The notes: generated by a model from the sequence alone, not told the origin. A stretch of DNA of 39,500 bases from JBGTBD01 sp041749475 (GCA_041749475.1 JBGTBD010000033.1:1-39500); one strand, 5' to 3'; shown: positions 7,127 to 15,561, counted from the stretch's first letter. Translations and numbers: made by a program.

Positions 7127-10100
7127 TCACCCAAAATAGGATTGCAGCGAACGCACATCCAGTCCGCCGCTATTCTTGATGGCATCCACCGCTTTGACTA
7201 ACGCGCGAGCGCCTTCCATAGTTGTAGTATAGGTGATTTTGTTCTGCAAGGAGGTTCGGCGTATTGAGAAACTATCGGCGATGGACTTGGCGCCTTCGGT
7301 GGTGTTGATGACGAGATCGACCTTATTATCCTTCAGTACATCCACGATATGCGGACGGCCTTCCCGCACTTTGTTGATGCGTTCTACGGGAATGCCTTCG
7401 CCCGCAAGGAAGCGTTGCGTGCCGCTGGTGGCGATCAGTTTGAAACCGAAATCAATCAGTGAATTGGCTAATGGAATCAGCGCCTGTTTATCGGAATCCT
7501 TGACCGAGATGAAGACGGTACCCTTCAGCGGGATGCGGCTGCCGGAGGCTAAATGCGCCTTGGCGTACGCATGGGCGAAATCGGTATCGAGACCCATGGC
7601 CTCCCCGGTCGATTTCATTTCCGGGCCTAAGAGAACATCGACATTCGGGAAGCGGTCGAACGGGAAGACGGCTTCTTTGACGGCGACATGGCGTAGCGGT
7701 TCGCGCTCGCCTTGATAGGAAGGCAGGTCGAACTCGGCGATGGTCTCACCGCTCATCAGGCGGGCGGCGATCTTAGCGATGGGGATGCCCGTGGTCTTGG
7801 CGACGAAGGGAACCGTGCGGCTGGCGCGGGGGTTGACTTCGAGGATAAAGATCTCGTCGTCCTTGATTGCGAACTGGATGTTGACGAGACCAACCACCTG
7901 CAAGGCTTTCGCCAGTTTCACCGTTTGCGCGCGCAATTGCGACATGATTTCGGGGGAGAGGGAATAGGGCGGCAGTGAGCAGGCGGAATCGCCGGAATGG
8001 ATGCCCGCTTCCTCGATGTGCTCCATCACCCCGGCGACGTAGACCTGATTGCCGTCGGAGAGCGCATCAATATCGACTTCGATGGCTTCCTGCAGGAAAC
8101 TGTCGATGAGGACGGGATGTTCGCCGAAATCGCGGAAGAGAGTGCGGGCGTAGTCTTTCAGGGTCGGCGAATCATGGACGATGGCCATCGCGCGACCGCC
8201 AAGGACGTAGGACGGGCGGACGACGACGGGGTAGCCCATATGTTCCGCCATCTCTAGCAACTCGGCCTCGTTATGGCAGATATGGTTCGGCGGTTGTTTC
8301 AGCTCCAGCGTATAGAGCAGTTTCTGGAAGCGCTCGCGGTCTTCGGCCAGATCGATGGAATCGAGCGACGTGCCGATGATGGGGATGCCTGCTTTACTCA
8401 GCGCGTGGGCGAGTTTCAACGGAGTCTGACCGCCGAACTGGACGATGACGCCGCGCAGGTAGCCGTTCTTCTGTTCACAGCGGATGACTTCGATGACATC
8501 CTCTTCCGTCAACGGTTCGAAATAGAGACGGTCCGAGGTATCGTAATCGGTGGAAACCGTTTCCGGGTTGCAGTTGATCATAATCGTCTCGAAGCCTTGT
8601 TCGGACAAGGCATAGGCCGCATGGACGCAGCAATAATCGAACTCGATACCCTGGCCGATACGGTTCGGGCCGCCGCCGAGGATGACGATCTTTTGTTTAT
8701 TGGTCGGGTTGGATTCGTTCTCCGGCTCGTTCTCACCGTCGCCTTCGTAACAAGAATACATATACGGCGTCAGCGCCTCGAACTCCCCGGCGCAGGTATC
8801 GACGCGTTTATAGACCGGGTGCAGACCCAGCGTGTGACGCAGCGTCGTGACTTGTTCGACGGTCTGGCCGGATAGCTTGGCGAGGCGGGCGTCGGAGAAG
8901 CCTTGTTTCTTCAGCCACAGTAATCTTTTCTTGTCAGTAGGAACGCCGTTTTGCTTCACCCAGCTTTCCGTCTCAATCAGTTCCTTGATCTGCTCCAGGA
9001 ACCACGGGTCGTACTTGGTGCGGCTGTGAATCTGTTCCAGGCTCAGGCCGTGGCGGAAGGCCTGGGCGATGGTTAGAAGACGTTCCGGGCGCGGCAGGGA
9101 AAGCGCCATCAGGATGGCTTCGGGGTCGTTCTCGGCATTCTCGATTTCGATGTCGTTGAGGCCATTGAGTCCGGTTTCCAGTGAGCGCAGGGCTTTCTGT
9201 AATGACTCTTTGAAGTTACGCCCCATCGCCATCGCTTCGCCGACGGATTTCATCGCCGTACCAAGCGTATGATCCGTTCCGGGGAATTTCTCGAAGGCGA
9301 AACGGGGGATTTTTGTCACCACATAATCGATGCTCGGCTCGAAGGAGGCGGGCGTGGCGCGGGTGACGTCGTTGAGGATTTCATCAAGCGTGTAACCGAC
9401 CGCGAGTTTGGCGGCGACTTTGGCAATGGGGAAACCGGTCGCTTTCGAGGCCAGCGCGGAGGAGCGCGAGACGCGCGGGTTCATCTCAATCACGACCATG
9501 CGTCCATCGGCGGGGTTGACCGCGAACTGCACGTTCGACCCGCCGGTATCGACGCCGATTTCGCGTAACACGGCAATGGATGCATCGCGCATGCGCTGAT
9601 ATTCTTTATCGGTCAATGTCAGTGCGGGGGCGACGGTGATGGAATCGCCCGTATGCACGCCCATCGGGTCGATATTCTCGATGGAGCAGATGATGATGCA
9701 GTTATCCGCTTTGTCGCGGACGACTTCCATTTCATATTCCTTCCAGCCCAGCACCGATTCGTCGATCAGCACTTCAGTAGTGGGCGATGCATCGAGACCG
9801 GAGGTGACGATACGTTCGAATTCTTCGGTGTTATAGGCGATTCCGCCGCCTGCGCCGCCCATGGTGAAGGACGGGCGGATGATGGCGGGGAGGCCGATCT
9901 CGTCCATGATGGCGCGCGCTTCGGCAAGGGTATGGGCGACGGCATTCTTCGGGCATTCAAGGCCGATCTTCTTCATCGCTTCGTTGAAGAGTTGGCGTGA
10001 TTCGGCCTTGTTGATGGATTCGAGCGTCGCGCCGATCAGTTCGACGTTATGTTTTTTCAGCACGCCCAGTTCGGCAAGTTTTTTTGCGCAATTGAGCGCG

Positions 10101-10381
10101 GTCTGGCCGCCCATCGTCGGCAGCAGCGCATCGGGCTTTTCCTTGGCGATGATTTTCTCGACCATCTCCGGGGTGATAGGCTCGATATAGGTGACGTCCG
10201 CCATATCGGGATCCGTCATGATCGTCGCCGGATTGGAGTTGACGAGTATGACTTTATACCCCTCGTCCCGCAACGTCTTGCAAGCTTGCGTACCGGAATA
10301 ATCGAACTCGCACGCCTGACCGATGACGATTGGCCCTGCGCCGATGATCAAGATGGATTTTATATCTTTACGCTTTGGCAT
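7127..10381 (-). CDS. carB: Carbamoyl-phosphate synthase, large subunit
   Basis: Makes carbamoyl phosphate from bicarbonate, two ATP and ammonia tunnelled from CarA, feeding pyrimidine and arginine synthesis. The 1084 residues carry two homologous halves: an N-terminal carboxyphosphate ATP-grasp unit (GAGPIVIGQACEFDYSGTQA, then MGGQTALN and PSFTMGGAGGGIAY) and a carbamate ATP-grasp unit (GGGPNRIGQGIEFDYCC, FGGQTPLKLA, RPSYVLGGRAM). The last ~140 residues form the MGS-like allosteric domain (VFISVKDSDK, ATSGTQRFL). There is an acidic, Asn-rich linker just before the second half (EGDGENEPENESNPTN). It overlaps the carA end by 14 bases, so the two subunits are coupled. Confidence 0.98.
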   Translation of the reverse strand: MPKRKDIKSILIIGAGPIVIGQACEFDYSGTQACKTLRDEGYKVILVNSNPATIMTDPDMADVTYIEPITPEMVEKIIAKEKPDALLPTMGGQTALNCAKKLAELGVLKKHNVELIGATLESINKAESRQLFNEAMKKIGLECPKNAVAHTLAEARAIMDEIGLPAIIRPSFTMGGAGGGIAYNTEEFERIVTSGLDASPTTEVLIDESVLGWKEYEMEVVRDKADNCIIICSIENIDPMGVHTGDSITVAPALTLTDKEYQRMRDASIAVLREIGVDTGGSNVQFAVNPADGRMVVIEMNPRVSRSSALASKATGFPIAKVAAKLAVGYTLDEILNDVTRATPASFEPSIDYVVTKIPRFAFEKFPGTDHTLGTAMKSVGEAMAMGRNFKESLQKALRSLETGLNGLNDIEIENAENDPEAILMALSLPRPERLLTIAQAFRHGLSLEQIHSRTKYDPWFLEQIKELIETESWVKQNGVPTDKKRLLWLKKQGFSDARLAKLSGQTVEQVTTLRHTLGLHPVYKRVDTCAGEFEALTPYMYSCYEGDGENEPENESNPTNKQKIVILGGGPNRIGQGIEFDYCCVHAAYALSEQGFETIMINCNPETVSTDYDTSDRLYFEPLTEEDVIEVIRCEQKNGYLRGVIVQFGGQTPLKLAHALSKAGIPIIGTSLDSIDLAEDRERFQKLLYTLELKQPPNHICHNEAELLEMAEHMGYPVVVRPSYVLGGRAMAIVHDSPTLKDYARTLFRDFGEHPVLIDSFLQEAIEVDIDALSDGNQVYVAGVMEHIEEAGIHSGDSACSLPPYSLSPEIMSQLRAQTVKLAKALQVVGLVNIQFAIKDDEIFILEVNPRASRTVPFVAKTTGIPIAKIAARLMSGETIAEFDLPSYQGEREPLRHVAVKEAVFPFDRFPNVDVLLGPEMKSTGEAMGLDTDFAHAYAKAHLASGSRIPLKGTVFISVKDSDKQALIPLANSLIDFGFKLIATSGTQRFLAGEGIPVERINKVREGRPHIVDVLKDNKVDLVINTTEGAKSIADSFSIRRTSLQNKITYTTTMEGARALVKAVDAIKNSGGLDVRSLQSYFG

Positions 10382-11549
10382 GGGATTCCATCATCGTTAC
10401 AAATTCATCGAACAGATATTGGCTATCATGCGGGCCGGGAGAGGATTCGGGGTGGTACTGGACGCAGAAGGCGGGTTTCGCGGTGTGGCGGAGACCTTCG
10501 ATCGTGCCGTCGAACAGGGAGATGTGGGTGATTTCCACATCCTTCGGCAGGCTCGCTTCGGTGACCATGAAGCCGTGATTCTGGCTGGTGATCTCCACCT
10601 TGTTGGTCTTTAAATTCTTCACCGGGTGGTTCGCACCGCGATGGCCCTGGTACATTTTTTCGGTTTTCGCACCCATCGCCAATGCCAATAATTGATGGCC
10701 GAGGCAAATGCCGAAAATAGGAATATTGGCGGCGAGCAGTTTCTTGATTATGGAAACAGCGTAGACGCCCGTAGCCGCAGGATCACCGGGGCCGTTAGAT
10801 AGAAAAATACCGTCGGGTTTCAGGGCGATGATGTCCTCGGCGGAAGTTTCGGCGGGGACGACGGTGACGTCGCAGGATTTTTCGGTCAGGCAGCGCAGGA
10901 TGTTGAGCTTCTCGCCGTAATCAATGGCGACGACCTTGAATTTAGCATTTCCTGCTTTGCCGTAGCCTTTGCCATGCACCCAGCGGGATTCTTTCCAGCC
11001 GTAATTCTGCAGGGAGGTGACTTTCTTCGCCAGTTCCATGCCTTCTAAGCTGGGAAGCGCGGCCAGTTTTTCCTTGAGGATTTCGAGTTCCGGTTGGGTC
11101 GCGTCCTCGAAATAGGCGATCAGGCAATTCTGTGCGCCTTTGAGGCGGATGGCGCGGGTCAGAGCGCGGGTGTCAATCCCGGCGATGCCGGTGATGCGTT
11201 TTTCTTTCAGCCAGTCGGTGAAATGGGCTTTGTTGCGGTAGTTGGAGGGGGCGGTGATGCGTTCACGCACGACGAGGCCGCTGGCACCGTGGGGGACGGA
11301 CTCGATGTCTTCCAGGTTCGTGCCGACATTGCCGATATGAGGGAAGGTGAAGGTGATGATCTGCCCGTGATAGGAGGGGTCGGTCAGGATTTCCTGATAG
11401 CCTGTCATCGCCGTGTTGAAGCAGATCTCGCCAACGGTGACGCCGGGGGCGCCGATGCCTTGACCATAAAACACCGTCCCGTCAGCCAGCAACAATAGCG
11501 CGTTGTTGTGGACAAGGGAGACGCTCATGTGGTCGTTTTCATAGGGCAT
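10368..11549 (-). CDS. carA: Carbamoyl-phosphate synthase, small (glutaminase) subunit
   Basis: Hydrolyses glutamine and delivers ammonia to CarB. The N-terminal CPSase_sm domain (LLLADGTVFYGQGIG, then EICFNTAMTGYQEILTDPSY) is followed by a class I glutamine amidotransferase domain with nucleophile Cys282 in FGICLGHQLL and the catalytic His/Glu in VQYHPESSPG. There are 393 residues from the ATG at 11549; a second ATG at 11528 (MSVSLVHNN) would give 386. Neither has a recognisable Shine-Dalgarno sequence. The farther ATG lies six bases after a TATACC box, which would fit a leaderless transcript. First gene of carA-carB-greA-ELM1. Confidence 0.97.
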   Translation of the reverse strand: MPYENDHMSVSLVHNNALLLLADGTVFYGQGIGAPGVTVGEICFNTAMTGYQEILTDPSYHGQIITFTFPHIGNVGTNLEDIESVPHGASGLVVRERITAPSNYRNKAHFTDWLKEKRITGIAGIDTRALTRAIRLKGAQNCLIAYFEDATQPELEILKEKLAALPSLEGMELAKKVTSLQNYGWKESRWVHGKGYGKAGNAKFKVVAIDYGEKLNILRCLTEKSCDVTVVPAETSAEDIIALKPDGIFLSNGPGDPAATGVYAVSIIKKLLAANIPIFGICLGHQLLALAMGAKTEKMYQGHRGANHPVKNLKTNKVEITSQNHGFMVTEASLPKDVEITHISLFDGTIEGLRHTAKPAFCVQYHPESSPGPHDSQYLFDEFVTMMESHAKA

Positions 11550-11583
11550 GATTTAGGTATACATGATGTGTCAGCGAGGACAA
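11550..11583 (-). promoter_or_regulatory. Possible promoter giving a leaderless carA transcript
   Basis: On the minus strand, TTGTCC (11583-11578) and TATACC (11561-11556) are separated by 16 bases, each matching four of six consensus positions. The -10 box ends six bases before the carA ATG, so transcription would start at or next to the start codon. The boxes are weak; the call rests mainly on the lack of a ribosome-binding site. Confidence 0.3.
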
Positions 11584-11701
11584 AATTCGGACACTCATAT
11601 CAAACTGGCGTTCCACGTCAAGCGTTGTGGGGATTTTTTTGATATTATGCCGGGATTCCGCAGGTTTGAGAACAACAAAAGCCTTCCGGCGAGGAAACCA
11701 G

Positions 11702-11722
11702 ACCCCGTCATGAAGACGGGGT
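11702..11722 (-). terminator. Hairpin after the PHB depolymerase gene
   Basis: ACCCCGTC and GACGGGGT form a perfect eight-base stem around a five-base loop, starting 16 bases after the phaZ stop. On the minus strand a mixed T-rich stretch (TGGTTTCC) follows rather than a clean U-run, so intrinsic termination is plausible but not ideal. It separates phaZ from carA transcription. Confidence 0.5.
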
Positions 11723-11737
11723 GACAGGTAGGGAGAA

Positions 11738-13003
11738 TTACTTCGCGTTACGGGCCATGTGGTCGAGGATGACGGGAACCACTTGTTCGCGGAATTTACG
11801 GCCGTTGAAGATACCGTAATGCCCGACGCCGCGCTGGAGCAGGTATTGCTTGCGGCTGTGCGGCAGGTTGGTGGTCATCCGCAGCGCCGCCTTGGTCTGG
11901 CCGACGCCGGAGATATCGTCTCGTTCGCCTTCGACGCAGAGGAGGCCGGTGCGGGTAATCGCGCCGGCATCGACGAAGCGGTCTTTGTAATCCAGCTTGT
12001 TCTTCGGCAAAAGGTGGCGCTGGAAGACCTTGTCAATGGTCTGGAGGTAGAACTCCGCCGGAAGGTCGGCAACAGAAAGATACTCGTTATAGAAATTCTT
12101 ATGTGACTCCGCGCTCTCGCCATCGCCTTCCACCAGATGCTGGTAGAGTTTGAAATGCTCGCCGATATGGCGATCGAGATTCATCGTCATGAAGCCGGTG
12201 AGTTGTAAGAAGCCGGGGTACACGCGGCGCATCATGCCAGGATAGTTGACGGGGACGCGGCTGATGACATTGCTCTCGAACCATTCAAGCGGACGTTGCG
12301 TCGCCAGTTGGTTGACCTGCGTCGGCGCTTTGCGGGTATCGATCGGGCCACCCATCAGGGTCATGGAGCTGGGGGTGCAGGGGTCTTTGTCCTCACCCAT
12401 CAGCGCCGCGGCGGCGAATACCGGGACAGCAGGTTGGCAGACGGCGATCAGATGCACGTCCTCTCCGATGAAGCGTACGAAATCCATCACGGTAGTGATA
12501 TAATCATCGAGATCGAACTTGCCGATATAAAGCGGGATCTCTTTCGCATCCACCCAGTCGGTAATATAGACATCCGCATGCGGAAGGAAGGCTTCGACCG
12601 TGCCGCGCAACAGCGTGGCGTGGTGACCGGACATGGGGGCGACGATCAGGAGCTTGGGTTGTTTCTTATTCGTATCCCGTGCGAAATGGCGCAGCTGGCA
12701 GAATGGCGTGCCGTGGACGACCTCGTCCTGCACCGCGACTTTCTTACCGGCAATCTCGGTCTCGAATAATCCGAAGATGGGTTTCGCGTATTTCTTAGTG
12801 AAGCGCTCGATCATCTCGAAGCTGGCGCTCATGCTGCGGCCAAACGTCGTATACGCAAGCGGGCTATAGGGGTTGCTATGGAACTGCTTGCTGGCATGCG
12901 CGAACATGCGAAGCGGAGCGACAGTCGCCTGTTGTATTTCGTACAGTGAGTATAAGGCGCTATTTTCGATCATGCCTTCACCAATTCCAGCTATATGCTG
13001 CAT
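11738..13003 (-). CDS. phaZ: Intracellular polyhydroxybutyrate depolymerase
   Basis: Breaks down intracellular PHB granules to mobilise stored carbon. The 421-residue alpha/beta-hydrolase matches the Ralstonia PhaZ1-type intracellular depolymerases, which use a cysteine nucleophile: here AVCQPAVP with Cys189, acid Asp362 or Asp363 in GERDDISGVGQT, and His395 in GVGHYGIFNG. Other family signatures are PLAYTTFGRSM near the N-terminus and YITDWVDAKEIP at about 146-157. There is no signal peptide, consistent with a cytosolic enzyme. AAGGAG lies about nine bases before the ATG. No PHB synthase or phasin gene is in the window, so synthesis is encoded elsewhere. It diverges from the decarboxylase gene. 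Confidence 0.93.
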   Translation of the reverse strand: MQHIAGIGEGMIENSALYSLYEIQQATVAPLRMFAHASKQFHSNPYSPLAYTTFGRSMSASFEMIERFTKKYAKPIFGLFETEIAGKKVAVQDEVVHGTPFCQLRHFARDTNKKQPKLLIVAPMSGHHATLLRGTVEAFLPHADVYITDWVDAKEIPLYIGKFDLDDYITTVMDFVRFIGEDVHLIAVCQPAVPVFAAAALMGEDKDPCTPSSMTLMGGPIDTRKAPTQVNQLATQRPLEWFESNVISRVPVNYPGMMRRVYPGFLQLTGFMTMNLDRHIGEHFKLYQHLVEGDGESAESHKNFYNEYLSVADLPAEFYLQTIDKVFQRHLLPKNKLDYKDRFVDAGAITRTGLLCVEGERDDISGVGQTKAALRMTTNLPHSRKQYLLQRGVGHYGIFNGRKFREQVVPVILDHMARNAK

Positions 13004-13227
13004 TATAGATTACTCCTTGTTTGAACATCCCTTCAACATAGCAGAAACATGTTAATTTTTTGCTCTGATTTGTCTGTAGGGTACGTAAAAACATCATACT
13101 TCCGAGACCGACAATCACCTAATGAATTAAGGTTAACGGGCGGTCTTAAGGAGTTATTCGTCACGGGGCATGGCTTCGTGACATCGGATGTTTTCAATAC
13201 GGGATAAATCCGATGCTTTTATCACGG

Positions 13228-13265
13228 ATGACAGGGCATCTTTTTTTGGGTTATAGTGGGAGATA
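13228..13265 (+). promoter_or_regulatory. Promoter that would make the decarboxylase mRNA leaderless
   Basis: A -35 box ATGACA (13228-13233, five of six) and a -10 box TATAGT (13252-13257, five of six) are separated by 18 bases. The -10 box ends seven bases before the ATG at 13265, so the first transcribed base would be the A of the start codon or its neighbour. The rest of the divergent gap (13004-13227) contains two small inverted repeats, GTCACG/CGTGAC (13160-13182) and CATCGGA/TCCGATG (13182-13215), which could be operator sites. Confidence 0.5.
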
Positions 13266-14923
13266 TGAGCACACCTGCCACCGTCGGTTCCTTCCTGTTC
13301 GATTATCTTTACCAGCAAGGCGTTACGCATGCTTTTGGAATTCCGGGGGATTTTGCACTTCCGACTTTCCGCTGGCTACAGAAGTCGCCTATCGATCTCA
13401 TTACCATGACGCATGAGCCTTCCGTCGGCTTCGCGGCGGACGGGTATGCACGGGTGCATGGGTTGGGCGTCGCGGTTGTCACCTATTGCGTCGGCGGCTT
13501 GAACATGTTGAATGCGGTGGCCTGTGCGTATGCCGAGAAATCACCCGTCATCGTCATCTCCGGCGGGCCATCGCCGAATGACCGCAAGGCGGATTCATTG
13601 CTCCATCACAAGGTACGGACGTTCGATACGCAGCGCAGAATTTTCGAGGAAGTGACCTGTGCCAACACCGTGCTTTCCGACCCCCGCACAGCGGCGGCGG
13701 AGATCATGCGCGTGGTGCAGGAGGTGCAGGCGCAGTGCCGGCCCGGATATATCGAAGTGCCGTTCGACATCGTCGATATGCCCATCCCTCCCCCCATCTT
13801 CCTGAACCCGGAACCTCCCGTGAGCGACGCAGAGAATCTGGCGGCAGCAATCGAGGATGCGGTGGCGATGATCAATGGCGCGAAACAGCCCGTCATCATC
13901 GCCGATGTGGAATTGCACCGCCATGGGCTCACTGACCTTGCCATCGGCATTGCCAAGAAATTCAACATCCCTATCGCGGCGACGCTGCTTTCCAAAAGCG
14001 TCATCAGCGAACAGAACCCCTTATATATTGGGGTCTATAGTGGCGGGCTTTCGGAACCGGAATGCCAGAAGATGGTAGAGGAAAGTGATTGCCTCATCAT
14101 GTTGGGCGCATTCCTGACGGATGTGTTCCTGGGCATGAATTCGGCGACCTTGTCGCGGCGGCATGCGATTCTCGCGACGACGGAAAAAACGCTGATTGGT
14201 TTGCGGCGGTATGAAAGTATCGTGTTCAAGGATTTCCTGGAGAAGCTGCTTTACAGTAACGTCAACCCGCGCCCGAAATTCGTCAATCCCGTGCCGCATC
14301 CTTCTTCTGAACCGTTGGTGTTCGGTAAGGATGACATCATTCTCGTCGAACAATTTTTTGACCTGTTGGCGGAGCATATGCCGGACGATGCGACCGTCGT
14401 CTGCGATACGGGGGATGCATTATTAGGTGCGCTGGGACTCCGCACATCGCAGAAGAATAATTTCCTGTCGGACGCGTATTATCTCTCGATGGGATTCGCC
14501 GTTCCGGCCAGCATCGGTGCGATGGCGGCGAACCCGGCGTCACGCGCTGTGGTCATCGTCGGGGACGGGGCGTTCCAGATGACGGGGACGGAGCTTTCGA
14601 CCGTCGCCAAAGAGAAGATGAACCCCATCGTCTGCGTACTCAATAACGACGGGTACGGCACGCAGCGGCATATCCTTGACGGGCCGTTCAACAACATCCA
14701 TATGTGGGATTACACGAAGCTCTGCGAGATGCTGCACTACGGCAAGGCATATCGCGTCACCACCATGGGAGAGTTGGAACAGGCATTTTTGGATGCCGCG
14801 AAGTACGAGGACGATATGATCTTCATCGAAGTCATCATCCCGCGCGATGATTGCAGCCGCTCGCTGCGCCGCATGGGTGAGGAGTTGGGGAAGATCAGGG
14901 ATAAAGAAAAATCAGCTACATAA
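13265..14923 (+). CDS. Pyruvate-decarboxylase-like ThDP enzyme with altered catalytic Glu
   Basis: A thiamine-diphosphate enzyme of the pyruvate/indolepyruvate decarboxylase family, 552 residues from the ATG; a GTG nine bases earlier is possible. Residues aligning with the Zymomonas pyruvate decarboxylase active site are Asp29 (GIPGDF), Glu51 (HEPSVGFAADGYAR) and the His114-His115 pair (LLHHKV). The ThDP/Mg motif GDGAFQMTG runs to LNNDGYG. The block after it aligns without gaps to Zymomonas (NNYGYTIE...DGPYNNI...WDY), but the position of catalytic Glu473 is Gln467 (CAG at 14663-14665). That Glu is important for decarboxylation in characterised enzymes, so the substrate or reaction may differ. 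The HH pair argues against acetolactate synthase. It faces away from phaZ and is followed by an entericidin-like gene. Confidence 0.88.
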   Translation: MSTPATVGSFLFDYLYQQGVTHAFGIPGDFALPTFRWLQKSPIDLITMTHEPSVGFAADGYARVHGLGVAVVTYCVGGLNMLNAVACAYAEKSPVIVISGGPSPNDRKADSLLHHKVRTFDTQRRIFEEVTCANTVLSDPRTAAAEIMRVVQEVQAQCRPGYIEVPFDIVDMPIPPPIFLNPEPPVSDAENLAAAIEDAVAMINGAKQPVIIADVELHRHGLTDLAIGIAKKFNIPIAATLLSKSVISEQNPLYIGVYSGGLSEPECQKMVEESDCLIMLGAFLTDVFLGMNSATLSRRHAILATTEKTLIGLRRYESIVFKDFLEKLLYSNVNPRPKFVNPVPHPSSEPLVFGKDDIILVEQFFDLLAEHMPDDATVVCDTGDALLGALGLRTSQKNNFLSDAYYLSMGFAVPASIGAMAANPASRAVVIVGDGAFQMTGTELSTVAKEKMNPIVCVLNNDGYGTQRHILDGPFNNIHMWDYTKLCEMLHYGKAYRVTTMGELEQAFLDAAKYEDDMIFIEVIIPRDDCSRSLRRMGEELGKIRDKEKSAT

Positions 14924-14939
14924 TTAAGGGAATGAGACT

Positions 14940-15137
14940 ATGCGCACATTGATATATTGGGTGATGATCACGTTTGGACTGGTGGGGGTGCTGGCACTTT
15001 CCGCCTGTAATACCGTCCACGGGTTCGGAGAGGACTTGCAATCGGCAGGCACGGCGATCAAGGGGTCAAGCGGGCAAAAGGACGAGAATACGACACCCCA
15101 CCCGACAGACTCTTATCCTAATTCGCGGGCTTACTGA
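14940..15137 (+). CDS. Entericidin A/B-like small lipoprotein
   Basis: A 65-residue lipoprotein. A hydrophobic signal (residues 5-20) ends in the lipobox LSAC, with Cys23 the predicted lipidated residue. The mature start CNTVHGFGEDLQSAGTAIKG closely follows the entericidin pattern CNT-x-x-G-x-G-x-D-[IL]. Entericidins A and B of E. coli were described as an antidote/toxin lipoprotein pair; single copies like this one are common in alphaproteobacteria and their role is unclear. Unusually, it adds a polar tail (residues 44-65, rich in Asp, Thr, Pro, Ser). AAGGGAA upstream supports the start. Confidence 0.8.
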   Translation: MRTLIYWVMITFGLVGVLALSACNTVHGFGEDLQSAGTAIKGSSGQKDENTTPHPTDSYPNSRAY

Positions 15138-15143
15138 TCAGAG

Positions 15144-15206
15144 GTTAGGATAGGGTATGGGGTATAGCTTTTGCTGAAACCTGACACCTGAAACCTAAAT
15201 CCTAAC
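15144..15206. repeat. Inverted repeat between two convergent lipoprotein genes
   Basis: GGTTAGGAT (15144-15152) faces ATCCTAAC (15199-15206) across about 46 bases that contain short repeated motifs (GGGTATGGGGTATAG, then CCTGACACCTGAAACCTAAATCC). The elements could fold into one long stem-loop between converging genes, acting as a bidirectional terminator or being a small repeat element. There is no clear U-tract. Confidence 0.35.
15170..15185. repeat. 16-bp direct repeat, copy 1
   Basis: The sequence TTTGCTGAAACCTGAC matches TTTGGTGAAACCTGAC at 15544-15559 at 15 of 16 positions. The two copies flank the small lipoprotein gene at 15202-15498. Confidence 0.55.
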
Positions 15207-15498
15207 TTTTGCCGATGGCATCGTAGGAGAATCGGCAATAGGTGAAGCCTTCGTTCCAGGCTTGCTTGTAGAGTTCGTTATTCCCCATCTCGGGGCGCTT
15301 CTTGAAGCCGAAGAGGGATTTATAGAGGATGCCGCCTTGCGCGGAAATCCCCGTATCGCATCCGTCCTGCCAGCCTAGTTGATACTCCGGCGGGCCGGAG
15401 GGATCGACATAGTACAAGTCTGGCGGGCGGCAGTTGGTGAGAGCCAGCAGGCTTGCCATCAGAAATGCGGGGCGGGATATATGTGTTAATAAATTCAT
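15202..15498 (-). CDS. Small lipoprotein of unknown function
   Basis: I do not recognise the family. From the ATG at 15498 it has 98 residues; an in-frame TTG at 15507 would add three. A hydrophobic N-terminus (ISRPAFLMASLLALTN) ends in a lipobox-like LTNC, so it is a likely lipoprotein. The mature part is short and soluble, with YQLGWQDGCDTG, then a central LYKSLFGFKKRPEMGN and a C-terminal LYKQAWNEGFTYCRF. The two Gly/Trp segments, each with one Cys, look like paired half-motifs, and the two Cys could form a disulfide. No ribosome-binding site is obvious. It lies 63 bases after the 55-residue gene on the same strand. Confidence 0.68.
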   Translation of the reverse strand: MNLLTHISRPAFLMASLLALTNCRPPDLYYVDPSGPPEYQLGWQDGCDTGISAQGGILYKSLFGFKKRPEMGNNELYKQAWNEGFTYCRFSYDAIGKS

Positions 15499-15543
15499 AT
15501 CAGGCAATACTATACCAGCTTTTTGCCAACGGAGATATGACAG

Positions 15544-15559
15544 TTTGGTGAAACCTGAC
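15544..15559. repeat. 16-bp direct repeat, copy 2
   Basis: The second copy of TTTGSTGAAACCTGAC, lying between the 55-residue gene and the small lipoprotein gene, 374 bases from copy 1. Confidence 0.55.
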
Positions 15560-15561
15560 CT

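Noticed and set aside
13004..13009. TATAAT-like box (minus strand) touching the phaZ start codon
   Set aside because: It directly abuts the ATG, too close for a start site, and phaZ has a good ribosome-binding site that must be transcribed.
13227..13247. GATG/CATC hairpin followed by seven T as a terminator
   Set aside because: The stem has only four pairs and it overlaps the decarboxylase -35 box; the promoter reading is better supported.
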